From assembly GCA_964019055.1 (NCBI GenBank), contig OZ025207.1, positions 11,064,090 to 11,128,089 on the forward strand: a stretch of 64,000 bases of DNA. The letters run 5' to 3'. This stretch comes from Anthopleura xanthogrammica. Its lineage: Eukaryota; Cnidaria; Anthozoa; Actiniaria; Actiniidae. The notes below the pieces were generated by a model. That model was not told where the DNA came from. It worked only from the letters and a program-made list of their open reading frames with translations, and did no database searches. Positions 1 through 11,812 of the stretch are shown here, in pieces; the first letter of the stretch is position 1; the number at the start of each line of letters is the position of its first letter. Made by a program: the position numbers and the translations under genes.

Positions 1-1027
1 CGTCAGTCTTCACGCCCCTTTGATTTCGAATTCGTTCAAAGGCAAGGAGTCTTCGGGTTTACTTTGTTTACTTCGATTCCTAATCTTTCTATTGTTAATT
101 CCTTAAATTTCCTCCCTTAAGCTAAAAGAGTCAAAGCGCTAGAAATTTTTTTATTAGAACATCCACGGTCCATCATCAAACATTCAATATACAAACCTAT
201 ATTGGAAAATATAATAATAAAAAAAAAGAAATCGTTAACCTAATAGCTATAGCATCCTTACCAAGGTACTTATTGATACACAGTATTTCCAACGGTAAAA
301 TTTTCGAATAAAAAACTGCCTTGCTTGTGTGCGTGCGCTACCCAAATTCCCAGACCAGATTGATGTAACCTCCTCAACACCGTGACAAAAGAGAAATGAA
401 AACTTTCCCCGAATATTATTTCTGTAGCAAGTCGTTCTATAAGCAGTAGAAAGCAACGCTTATATATACATATATTTATCGACACATTAATCGTTTTGTC
501 GAGCAGACTAAAAGAGCACTAGTAAAAATACCATTAGTGGGACAACCAATATTGCCTGACGGAATTGCATTATTTCTTCCCCTTATTACGACATTAATTC
601 CAAGCCCAAATATTCGCCGGTCGCGATAACAAACAATTATCTGCCTTATTTTACTTTCTAAAGATTAACTCTTATTCCCTTTATTCTTTTGAAAGCCGTA
701 TTTAAGACGGTTCTAACAGAAACACTCCTAAGAATAGGTTAGGTGCATATATACGACAGTCTGAAACGAATTCCCAGTTTTTCTTGAAGATCCGGCTTTG
801 CTATCGGTTATTCTATTGTCTGTGGTTTTGAGAGTCTTTAGGGCAATAAAAGTGGCCCAGCAAAACAAATCATTGTTCTAGAACTCATTGCTTTTTAATA
901 TCAGACGGTTTTGCAGTGAAAAACATGCCATGTCCATACTTTTATCTGACTGTTTGATCGTTATCTATCAACTTTTTTGTTGAAATTACCCTTTTTTTCA
1001 TTGGACATTTTTTTCTTAAGAAGTCGT
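1..1027. other. Non-coding stretch, nothing recognised
   Basis: AT-rich sequence with only short overlapping open frames of about 70 codons on the minus strand (247-485) that resemble no known protein. No RNA gene or repeat structure was seen. Confidence 0.5.
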
Positions 1028-2219
1028 ATTGAATCACAGGTAGCCCAAGCTATGGTTCTGAATATATATAGAGAGAATGTATGGCAGATCAAAAAATTTC
1101 TTTAAAATAAAATAAATTTCATATTTTATTGTTTCTTTACCCGTATATCAATGTTGTATTGCATGTTTTGTGGTTTTCTGACGGTTTGGTTGCGTTTTAA
1201 GGCGATTTAAGGAAATTTTATCTTCTCTCTAAAGACGAAGTCAAGGTAGGAATCCTCGTACTCGGGTGCTTTGCTTCAACAGGCCGTAAATCGCCAGAAA
1301 TCTGTTCAACAGCAAATTTTTCACTGGCTACCCTTCGCCCAATAAATATCCAACACATCCAATCCGAAAATGGCCATATCGCTTCACTTCTTCCCGTCGA
1401 AATTCGCAAATATATACGCTTTACTTTGACAACTTCATCGGCGGACGGATCAGCCTCGCCACGGATTCAACGGTTGGTGACAAATCATTAACTATGTGGG
1501 GGAGGGTACATGACAAACGTTGACCTTTGCCTAGTCTAAAAACCGCTCGATGACAGCGAGAAACAAGACCAATGTTTAGCTGAACGGAATGTAAAATTTA
1601 TGCAGAGGAAAACCAGAACGTTTAGAGTTCTATTTCGTAAACATTATCTAGAAATCTTGAATTATTTTTGGTTATATGGATAAGGAATCTTTTATTTCGA
1701 GCGGTTTTTAGTCTAGGCAAAGGTCAACGTTTGTCATGTACCCTCCCCCACATAGTTAATGATTTGTCACCAACCGTTGAATCCGTGGCGAGGCTGATCC
1801 GTCCGCCGATGAAGTTGTCAAAGTAAAGCGTATATATTTGCGAATTTCGACGGGAAGAAGTGAAGCGATATGGCCATTTTCGGATTGGATGTGTTGGATA
1901 TTTATTGGGCGAAGGGTAGCCAGTGAAAAATTTGCTGTTGAACAGATTTCTGGCGATTTACGGCCTGTTGAAGCAAAGCACCCGAGTACGAGGATTCCTA
2001 CCTTGACTTCGTCTTTAGAGAGGAGATAAAATTTCCTTAAATCGCCTTAAAACGCAACCAAACCGTCAGGAAAACACAAAACATGCAATAAAACATTGAT
2101 ATACGGGTAAAGAAACAATAAAATATGAAATATATTCTATTTTAAAGAAATTTTTTGATCTGCCATACATTCTCTCTATATATATTCAGAACCATAGCTT
2201 GGGCTACCTGTGATTGAAT
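1028..2219. mobile_element. Foldback element with two ~516-bp inverted arms
   Basis: The left arm (1035-1550) and right arm (1697-2212) are near-perfect reverse complements of equal length, separated by a 146-bp spacer (1551-1696). The ends begin CACAGGTAGCCCAAGC and are flanked by the direct repeat ATTGAAT (1028-1034 and 2213-2219), which looks like a 7-bp target-site duplication. The arms differ by only a few substitutions and small indels, for example near 1105-1165 versus 2085-2145. Each arm carries an identical meaningless 63-codon frame (1218-1409 minus, 1838-2029 plus). No transposase is present, so this is a non-autonomous foldback-type DNA element. The superfamily is uncertain because a 7-bp duplication is not diagnostic. 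Confidence 0.88.
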
Positions 2220-4005
2220 CAAGTATTTTTCTTTAGATTTTTTGTTGCGTTTTTCTGAACGACTTCCTGCCAGTGACTGGGCGCATATACGTCTGAAATC
2301 ATTGACCCCGTTGCCATAGCAACACGCCACAGATTCGTCTGAGTTTCCGCACCTACTTTCATCTAATATTTTTCTATTAAACGCATTACATATATTTTGA
2401 TCCATCTAATATTCATATTTCAAGAACAAAGAACGATGCGTTTTACTTCCTATTGTTAGTTTAATCCATAAAAGCTCACGGACTGTTAGATTTTTATTGA
2501 AACACTGACATCACTCACATCAGTAGATCACACGAAACATTTTTAAGTTAGGAAACTCACGCAAGCCATTCTACTGTATTTTTAATATTTGCAACAAAGA
2601 GAACCCATGACAGGTTTCGTTTTTGTCTCAGAATTTCCAAATTAGCAATTTTTTTATAGAAGTGGTTGTTTCTCCCTTTAACATGTGAGCATTAGTCCCT
2701 TATGTTATAGCATATTGTAAGTTATTCATGTTTTTATTGTTTATGTAAGATTCTCCCACGCATCAATTTAAAATTGAGTTTAGAACGTTTTGGACGTCAC
2801 TTCAACCACAACTAGCTTCGGATTTCCCAAAAATCATTAACGCACTGAAAGGGCTTCTCGCACGGCCAATCAGAATCGCGTATGTGAAAATGGAATGAGG
2901 AAGATACCGTTACGAGTGCCTTCCATGTCCATCAGAATCTATATGAAATCATTTATTCTTCAACATAGAGCTCTTTTCTTTGTTTTTCCGGTACTAGTAG
3001 CTTAGTGGATCGTTTTATGAGACCTTTCAGTAGTAGTTTAAAAGCCCTTCTCTAGCACGTACCCACCGAAAACTGATACGGAAACATTTACTCATAAAAT
3101 CATTTGACATTACTTACAAGCGAAGGTCAGAATTAATGGCTCGGCGTATTTTGGCGTCAACACTACCAAATAGGCATAAAAATAAAGCTATTTAAGACGA
3201 GCTTACTTTATTTGTATTAATAGTCAAGATGGACGTAGTCTTTCTTGTCTTACACTTCCTGTAAGCCGAATATGGTTTAGACAGTTTTCAGATAATACAA
3301 TCTATAGAACGTCGTGAGAGTGGTCTTGAAATGTCATGATAGAAAGCCTCTTCTCTTTTCGTTACGATATCGTCTGCTAACGGGAGTCCTATATCAGAAA
3401 TATAATAGACCGGAAGCCGCTACAAATATATTTTTATTAATGATCAATGCCATATACTGTACGCAGCGTGAATCTAGCCACTCATACTGTACCCGTATAG
3501 CTAGGCTACACAATCATGTCTATAGATGTGGCAATCCATCTGCTACCATCTTGACAAATCATTATAATTGGAAGTTATGGTTGCACAATTATCCAAGGAA
3601 ATAACTGAAAAATAACCAGCCTATGTGGCGTGGAAAGCTTCATTCTTGATTTATTTATAAAGTTTGGTTGATATTTTATCCACAGCAATAGAAATTCGAA
3701 TGTCAACATTCATTTTATCGTCTAGAATTATCTAGAGTCAAGGGGGGAATGTGGGTAATTTTGGAATGATTTTCCGGTACGAATTTTCTTTGATATTATT
3801 GTTCATGTTTTATTTATTTCGCGCCGAAACACAATACATTTTGAGCGAATTTTCGAACTTGTGTATCAAAATAAAAAGTATGTTTTAAAAAGTGTTTTGA
3901 CATTCAAGCCCCAGTGACATTCTAAAACTTGGGTCTTAGAACTGTGTGCAAAAAATAAATAAAAAATTTTGAAAATAAGATGTACAAATAGATGAAAAAT
4001 TGTAC
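2220..4005. other. Non-coding stretch, no gene recognised
   Basis: The longest frame is 96 codons (3314-3604, plus). It has no recognisable domain, no hydrophobic signal and no convincing splice context. I see no repeats of note. Confidence 0.45.
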
Positions 4006-4182
4006 TTACAATCTCGAGACAATTCCTGGTTTTTCTTCAAACAGTTTCGCAATTCTTTCTCCGATGGCTAAGTTCGACTTCCTGAAGCACTGTTCCAATA
4101 ATGGAGTAAGAAAAAAATAAACTCCAACGCTGATATTAATGGTAACAGAAAATATCAAAAGGACTCCATAAGTTGTAAGCAT
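4006..4182 (-). CDS. Possible short membrane peptide or first coding exon
   Basis: An ATG at 4182 (minus) opens 58 codons ending in TAA at 4006-4008. The N-terminus is strongly hydrophobic (about residues 4-27, ending VGVYFFLTP), followed by a basic/acidic amphipathic stretch. Directly before the stop lies a good splice donor (GTAAGT, reading minus from 4009). It is therefore either a complete small single-pass membrane protein or the first exon, with signal anchor, of a gene running to lower coordinates. No downstream exon was identified and I do not recognise the family. It could also be chance. Confidence 0.3.
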   Translation of the reverse strand: MLTTYGVLLIFSVTINISVGVYFFLTPLLEQCFRKSNLAIGERIAKLFEEKPGIVSRL

Positions 4183-7100
4183 TTCTGGATTTGACTTGCA
4201 ATATCAAATGAACAGAAGACTAGAGTGTGTACTCGTTGCCATACGGGAAGTCATTCGACTTTGTTAGTCAGTCAGGAAACTATAAAGCAATGATTGACTG
4301 GCAGTTTGGGTAAAACACCCGGAAGTCAGTCCGAGAATTCAATTGACTGACAATAAAGATGATTGACCAATACTCCGAGCTCTGTTAGACCTCAATTTTT
4401 GAGGTAAGCCTTGAAATTTGCAATGAAAACACAACTATCTCTTGCAGTCAATACGCCCGAAGGAATCTAATCTTTATGGCAGACACGTGAATGAATTATA
4501 CTTCTACTTCCGCAATCGTTAATGTTCGTGACCCCGTTCAACAACCATGACACGTGTCATGATTGATTGCGTTAGGCGCTAAATTAACTGCCATCCCCTG
4601 TGGGGAAGGGAGTAGAGGGGGCGATTAACATGTTCTTAATTTGTACAATGTTAAAAAAGGTATTTGAATAAATGAGTGGGCATCGTGTACTGTATTTATT
4701 CTATACTTTGCTAAGAAAAACCGCACTCAAAATCGTAGGCGTATGAAATGTTATGGTTATAGAATAGCTGAAGTTAGTAGACGGAGGGGAGGGGAGGGGA
4801 GGGGAGGGGAGCTTTAGGGCAGCTGATTTGGGGTCACGAATCGTAAAGACACTTATAGAACAATAATTGCAGCAGACACAATGATAATAGCTTCATCAGA
4901 AACTAGAATACAATGAGAAAAACAGACTGCTGATCGACATGCATCAGAACGTACGAGCGAATAATAATAACCAAGCGGATCTTGGGGCTAAATACAGTAA
5001 TCCTATTCGACTTCTGAATATCTCGATCTTTGTAAAGCGATTTTTTCCCTACGCCGTTGCTATTGTTTGAAAACATAGACTGAAACAGCGAAAAAAATAG
5101 AGAAATTTATGGTAGCAACTTTTGAATGGCTTTCCTTGTAATCAGTAACAAAGCCAATACAATGAACTTTGGAATGGCTTTCCTCGTGCGACACATGAAT
5201 ATGGAAGCCATTCAAATGCTCTCTGGCAGTTTTTTTCCTATTCGCTCGGTACGAATCTGCTCAGATAGCAGAAGACTGATCGATATTTTCATCCTTTGGA
5301 ACTGATACGCTTATTCCTCATTGATATTATGCAACTCACAGTTTGTGGTCAAGTTGACATTTTCCCGTCTGACTATCGTTCGTTCGTCAGTCCCCTATAA
5401 GGAAAAATAGTAAGAGATATCATGTATATGCAGTATGTATGGCATGTCAGGTTCGCTTGCTTGAAACAAGATACTACCTCCTTCATGATCAGTAGAGTAT
5501 TAAAAATATCTGTGCACACTAGTCATAATTTTTAATTCTTTCTTTCTTTCTTTTTCTTTTTCACTTAAATTCTATTTTGTAAAGAATTAGTAACCGGTTT
5601 TTTATTTTTTTTTTATTTTTTTTTATTTTTTAGTAATAGTTCTTATTGTTTTCTGGCTGATGGCTTTTGAACTTTACTTTTGTGGTTCGATTATTCATTT
5701 GGCTAAGAGAATTGATAGAGAATCTGTTATTTGAAGCTCGGAATGGTATCGTTGGGATTCTTTACCAGTACCTCTACCCTTTACATTTCTATCTAACATG
5801 TTGGCTTATAAATTCTTAAGGTACGCGTGTGTTACTTGGAAAAGACGCCCTTTCTCATAAATATATGTAACAGATTAACATGAATCAGAAGTGAGATGAT
5901 AGTTGTAAGGAAGTCATAAGCACGATCGTCGACGCGGTCGGTAATCCAGGTCGGCGCAATATAGTCTAACGGGTAGCGCCGGTCGTCGGGTATATATAAT
6001 ACACGTTATGTCTGGAAATTAAACTTTATTCAGAAATTATTTTCGATAAAATAGAAGCGCTAATTGCAGATAGGTGGCTTTGTTCTATAGTGTAATATTA
6101 ATTTTTTGTTTTGCACCGCAAAGCCAAAATATTTCTTTTATTCATCTCATCATTCTTTTTGGCGCCAAACTGATAGACAGTGGAAACCTGTTTTATCTTG
6201 TGTTAGTAAGAGCTTTTTCCGTACAAACTTCTTCCGTTCCTTTCAAGTGGACTGAAAACTGAAACAAGGAAGTATCGAGCTACGTCGCCATTATTCGCTG
6301 ATTGGCTTCTTAATCAGACAGTTCTTATCCTTTTTCCCCAAACAAAATTAACTAAGTTTATTAGTTAATTCTAAATGACTGTTTCATCAAACAATACCAT
6401 CATTTCGAGTATTGTTAATACTTCCGTTATTCAAATTCCATGTGAGTGACATTCTCTAGTGTTTTCAGAGCTAGCGTCCCCCCCTTTTTAGCATGCAAAG
6501 CGCCTTTGATCATATACATACAGAAAGGGCGCTATATAAATCATAAATCATTAAATCATTATCAAAGCCTCTCGGCAAAAAAAGGTCGCAAAATTGGAAG
6601 CTAAAATAATACACTGAAAATTTCGAAATTTGTGTAAGCGCATTTAATGTAACCGTGTACCTACGCTGTTTAACAGTGGGTATATGAACCGCAAGAATAA
6701 AGGATAGCTTTTGAAGACAGGCACTAGTGACACCGTCAAACGACTCTAGATTCGTCGCTCACGTTATTTTTGACTGAAACGTCAAACAAACTCGATGTAA
6801 TGGCGTATGTAGGTTTCGACTTCAGAGTAGCTCTGCGATACCAAGTGTCGTCTGGAGTAGTTTCATTAGCAGACACACAAAACTGGAATCGTTTAGAAGT
6901 TGGCAATCACAATGAGTAGACTACAAATATGGAGACTTTAAGAATGCCCATAGAATCCTTTAAAAATATCTTGGATGCGAGGCTAACATGAAAATACAAA
7001 ATTGATCATTTCAGTTTGCCTTTTCTTTTGAAGTATTAGCCTCGCATAAAAGATCATTTACAAAAGGTGGGGGTGTTATCATGAAACTATTATGGAATGC

Positions 7101-8099
7101 TATATTTCATTAGTGCACTCCAGTCTACGACAAATGCGTTGGTTGACAAGGGCGGATTTATGCATGGGTATATATGTGGATTCCGGGGGGAGGAACTCCC
7201 TTTTCCATCTGTATTTTTCTTATTCCCAGATCTTTTCGTAATACCATATCAATTTTAGTATTCAGTTTGGGGACACATGGATCTGTCTTTTGTTGAACAT
7301 TCTTTGATATGACATTACGTGGCCCGAGTATTGATGATATCAGACATCGCGCAAACACAAGGACATAACATAATGTTACTGCGCAAAAAAATGGTGAACC
7401 GCACTAAGCTGAAAAGTAGCATTGCAAACATCAGAGACTACAAGAAACGATTTTGTTTGTTCATTGTCTAGTCTAGGGGCCGTACACACTATCAATTCAG
7501 TGTGACCCCTAAGTCAAGTCAAATTCTCGATACCTGGTTATTTCTGCAAGTGAGCTATTTTTGGCTCACCAACTCCCGGGCGGGCATAACTCCAGGGCAT
7601 AACCCGAGATATAGCATTCCCTGAAGTCGGGAACGATTGTCTTCCTTGAGTGCAAACCAGCTGGATTCTCCCTAACAAAGACCAATTTACAAAACTCTTC
7701 AGGCTGTCGACAAACAGGAAGTTTTAACTTCAAAAAAGCGCGTTTGGACGTCGATTTGAAGGCTGAGTGGCATTATATGGTTTGTTGACTTAGGTATATT
7801 TTATTTAGATTAAGCAGTAATTGAAATCCTGTTACAACAGGACGTTTCTGATCAATTTCCGCGGCTGGTATACTTCTGGGTCATGTTAAAAAAATCAACC
7901 CCTGCTGACATGTTATTGGCTGATTCTGAGCATGCGCAACTGATTGAGTTCCTGTTCAAACATGATTTTGTGTTGCTATGGATACATAGGCGTCCCACAA
8001 TGATGGATGATCAAAATATCATTACCCTCATGGCCACTGCAGGGTTTTTGGCGCGCACAATTGGTATTTTTCCAGTTACTGAACAAAGGTACCACAGTA
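4183..8099. other. Non-coding stretch with scattered low-complexity sequence
   Basis: No gene recognised. Visible items: a 16-bp palindrome containing CACGTG near 4546-4562; a GGGGA pentamer run at about 4785-4812; T-rich tracts at 5540-5560 and 5600-5630; and at 6490-6560 an AAGCGCCTTTGA...GCGCTATATAAAT signature like the 3' end of L2/CR1-type retroelements or SINEs that use their tail. The 62-codon frame at 6074-6262 is hydrophobic but has no supporting context. Confidence 0.4.
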
Positions 8100-8475
8100 T
8101 GCATGCTGAACTCTGACCAGGCTTTAGTTTGATGCACTTTGCGCAAAAAGCAGTGGATATATTGATAGATCAGTTACGACAAGTAGCCAATCCTGTGGCA
8201 GATTTTGGGACGCATCTACATGATTTTTGGCAAAAATAATTGTTTTCTTTCCATATGCTGTATCACAGTATACATTCTGACCAGGCTTTAATTTGAGGCA
8301 CTTTGCACAAAAAGCAGTGGTTACACAGATGTTGCACAGTGGATAATAAGAGATGGCCAAGCTATTTATCAAGTTCATGCGCATCCTTAATAGTAGGCTC
8401 TATTACTAGTAGTGGGCTATTAAAAGATCGGTCACAATAAGTAGCCAATCAGAGCACAAGACATTTTTAGTGCAT
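8100..8475. repeat. Locally duplicated ~150-170 bp segments
   Basis: The phrase CTGACCAGGCTTTA followed by GATGCACTTTGC/GAGGCACTTTGC and AAAAAGCAGTGG occurs at about 8115 and again at about 8277. A second phrase, ACAAGTAGCCAATC/ATAAGTAGCCAATC, occurs at about 8178 and 8438. This looks like a decayed tandem duplication or overlapping copies of one dispersed repeat. Two short frames here (7883-8116 plus, 8124-8384 minus) are by-products. Confidence 0.5.
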
Positions 8476-8559
8476 ACATTGAAATGACTCTATCACAACA
8501 TAGTAAGGGCTGCTTCAAGATGTTCTCTGCAGTAGCTTTGGGATTTTTTACTGATATAC

Positions 8560-8700
8560 TTTATTACATGAAATTTTTGCGACGTGTTATTTTCGCGATT
8601 TTGGAGGTTGCACATTTCGAGACACCAATTTCGCGATTTTGCTATAAAATTATATTCTGAGTCACTAATTTCGCGATTTCATTGATATTTAATAATGTAA
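8560..8700. repeat. Short tandem motif TTTCGCGATTT
   Basis: The motif ATTTTCGCGATTTTG / AATTTCGCGATTTT occurs three times at roughly 30-50 bp spacing. Each copy carries the TCGCGA palindrome. Probably the core of a dispersed element; no flanking duplication was resolved. Confidence 0.4.
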
Positions 8701-9447
8701 GTCACACTACAAGGATAAATAATAGCATTGCTTTTTTAATGTGTTCATATTCCATAATTTTTTCACCAAGTAAGAAAGCAAAGTCTTGGGCAAGTCAGCT
8801 CATTACAATTTCCAAAACTTTTTGAACTGCATACTGTTGACCAGAAAATGTTCACTTTTAAGAAAAGGACTAAAAATGGAAAGAAATTAAAGCAGGATTT
8901 GCATGAGTGTTGAAAGATGTACTGGCAAATAGACAGCATCCTTGTACTTTATGACTGTTTCAGCAGACATGGTATCATAACAGACAGCTAGTTGTATACC
9001 TCTACCTCAGGGGATGTGCCCTTTATTTATTAAGTGGACAACAGGCAAGGTCCCAACCAGAGTCCATTCAACAGCTAGAGTTACTAATGTATTTACTGTA
9101 AAACAAACCTCTATTCAGCAGAAAACTTTTATTCAATAAACAACAGGCAAGATCCTTCAGTTGAGTCTGCTGAATACAGATATCACTATTGTAAAATATT
9201 CTTGTTCTGCACTCTGGTTCAAAACTGTGCTCCATTCTAATGGAGAACAATGCTGAAGCCATCCATGTGCACAGCTAATTATGTAAAGAAGTACAGCTTG
9301 TGCTTGTCACAGGACTAAAAATAAGGTGGGTCAGTCACTGGTCATGATGACTGGCCAAATTAGTTTTAGCGCAGTCATATCTTGTTTCTGACTCAATGTT
9401 ACTGGTCAAAATGGCCAGCAAGGTAAAGATTTGAACAGACAAGTTTC

Positions 9448-9600
9448 AATAGACCTTTTTACCTTTGTTGTTTGTTGTGCCCATTTCAGACCATGTGATG
9501 CCACTCTTGGATGTAAATATTTTAACAAAAGAACATTTCTCTAGGGAATGCCATGTGGTCTGAAATGGGCAATTTGCATACGAAGCTAAAAAGATCTATT
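9448..9600. mobile_element. MITE, 'TTTCAGACCA' family, copy 1
   Basis: A 153-bp imperfect inverted repeat. The left end reads AATAGACCTTTTTACCTTTG and the right end is its near reverse complement (AGCTAAAAAGATCTATT). Internal arms carry CCCATTTCAGACCA and TGGTCTGAAATGGG. A second full copy with the same internal arms lies at 39036-39234, and partial matches occur at about 12050-12100. Confidence 0.75.
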
Positions 9601-9736
9601 CTGGCCAGACATTGTCTGATGTTTGACCATTATTTTTAGCACAGTTGTCATCATATTTCTCTTATCTCTTCATCGTTTCCTGCATGCCATTACCATATAC
9701 AGCAAAAAAAGTTGTCATTTCTTAAATATCAGTGAT

Positions 9737-10110
9737 TGACACTAATGCTAGTCTACTAGTCTGGGAATATAATAAATCTTTCCTCCAGGCTAGTGAAAAA
9801 TTAGGACAATTAGCTCATAGGCTAGAAGTGCTTGACACTAAATCATGCTAGTCCACTGGTCTGGGAGTAGTAACTCTTTCCTCCAGGCTAGTGAAAAATT
9901 AGGACAATTAGCTCATAGGCTAGAAGTGCTTGACACTAAATCATGCTAGTCCACTGGTCTGGGAGTAGTAACTCTTTCCTCCAGGCTAGTGAAAAATTAG
10001 GACAATTAGCTCATAGGCTAGAAGTGCTTGACACTAAATCATGCTAGTCCACTGGTCTGGAAGTAGTAACTCTTTCCTCCAGGCTAGTGAATATTAGGAC
10101 TCAAAAGTCC
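9737..10110. repeat. 98-bp tandem repeat, ~3.8 copies
   Basis: The unit contains ATGCTAGTCCACTGGTCTGG, a CTCTTTCCTCCAGGCTAGTG segment and TCATAGGCTAGAAGTGC. The two central copies are almost identical. The first (from 9737) and last (to 10110) copies are more diverged, as expected for an array edge. The GGCTAG/CTAG phrases make the unit partly self-complementary. It lies about 1.7 kb beyond the 3' end of LYRM4. Confidence 0.88.
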
Positions 10111-11190
10111 ATAGGCTAGTGGTTTTTTTTTAAAGGTTATAAAGATAAATTATTTTATTGCCCAGGAAATGCTTTGAAATTCTAATTCTAGAAACCAAAA
10201 AATGGTTCATACTCAATTCGGAAAAAGACAAGTTGAATAAAAAGATTTCTGCATTTTTTAAACCTGTTACACTGGCCTCATGAAAGGAACTGATTACTGA
10301 TTATCTAGACTTTGATTACTCTTCTGGGCACCTGGAATAATAGACTTACTAGCCCATTGCCTACTGTAGTATCTGAAAAAATTAGTGTCAAGCACTGAAG
10401 ATGTAACAAAGACATTTGGTAAGTGGTCAAATATCCTTTTAAATATTGAAAAAATATACATTTTAGACTTGGAAAGCCTTGAAAAATATAAACTTCTAAT
10501 TTACTTGACCACTCTCAAAAAAACAAGCCAACTGCCTGTCATCATATGGTAAGCAAAATTCATACCAATTTATTTTATATTTTATAACAAAACTACACCC
10601 CACAGTAATATAATAGCACTTTCCATGTTTCTGCTTCCTTGACAGCTGTATTCCTTCCATTTATTAAATTTACAATAGTATTATTATAATTTCAATTAGT
10701 ATTTCAAATGTTGGACACCAAAAATCCAAGATATCAAGTTTACAAGCAGAACCATAAAAATTGCCATCGTCATTAGAATGATGTCATTTGAACATTTTGA
10801 CGCAGCACTGGCTTAAAGCAGTGGCTACTATTTTCTGCCAGTTCTCATGCAAGATTAATAGATAATTGCCATGCACACCAAACAGTAAAGCTGTGACCAG
10901 CACATGCCTATACTGCACTTCTTCATACTATAGTAATATACATTAACATAACAATCAGAAAATGTATTTACCAATTCAAAGACATGATAAATGTATTGCT
11001 CTTTCTTCCTTCGGTTATCACCATTCACAATTTTTCCATACAATAGTTCACTAGTCAAACATTGAAGCAGTCATTCAAGGCAACAAAGCTGTTTTAAAGG
11101 ATTAAACAAATTTGACCCTTGTACAGTAGCTTTGACTGAATGCTTTGTATTTGACCAATGTATGGAAAGTGGTGAATTGCTATAGTCCAT
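10111..11190. other. Non-coding stretch, nothing recognised
   Basis: AT-rich sequence with one 67-codon minus frame (10855-11058) that has no recognisable features. It lies beyond the 3' end of LYRM4. Confidence 0.4.
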
Positions 11191-11340
11191 CAGGGCTCAA
11201 AATAATGGCCAATCGATGGTCAATGTCCGGCCAAATTTGGTACTTTACCAGTCAAAATACGGTTTTCAACAAAAAAATTTTGAAATATCATATACCGGAC
11301 ATCTTTACTGCTGTATGACTGCCCATTATTTTGAGCCCTG
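11191..11340. mobile_element. MITE with CAGGGCTCAAAATAATGGCC termini
   Basis: The left end is CAGGGCTCAAAATAATGGCC; the right end (to 11340) is the near-perfect complement CCCATTATTTTGAGCCCTG. The CAGGG start is typical of hAT-like non-autonomous elements. No clean 8-bp target duplication is visible here. Related copies lie near 9310-9420, 14265-14400, 16480-16606 and 17618-17872. Confidence 0.75.
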
Positions 11341-11812
11341 GTCCTTTACTAAGCTAAAAAAACTTGTTATCTATCTCACTGCTCGTCACTGATATCATTC
11401 TGTCAATAATAAAATTAATGTAGTCTTGATTAATCCTGGACAAAAACCCTGTTTTACATAAAGAGCAAACACCAAACTTGATGTGAAACTTAAGGTAAGC
11501 TTTGCAACACAAAAAAATGAAAACTATGAATGGCAACGAGCCATTGAAAACCTACACGTACATGTACCTGTAGTGTTGCTAAAGTCTGGTAGCTGTGTTG
11601 CTATCATTATTCCATGACGAGGAAATGCAAAACCAAATAACTTGCTTGTAATACTTGCCCAACATATTATTAAATATGATGCTGATTGCTTTTGTTTGGC
11701 TGAACTGGCCATAACCATGTGTACATACTGTCTCTTAAATCAAATTGTTACAACTTGTTGGCATTCTTGGGAGCCCAGCCATAATGAAACACTTGCTAAT
11801 CACAGAAAACCA

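Noticed and set aside
1218..2029. Two identical 63-residue frames on opposite strands
   Set aside because: They are the same sequence in the two arms of the foldback element, with no similarity to a known protein.
3314..3604. 96-codon frame (plus)
   Set aside because: No domain, signal or splice context, and ordinary for AT-rich sequence of this length by chance.
9737..10110. Regularly spaced repeats resembling a CRISPR array
   Set aside because: The 98-bp units are contiguous with no unique spacers, and the window is eukaryotic; it is a plain tandem repeat.
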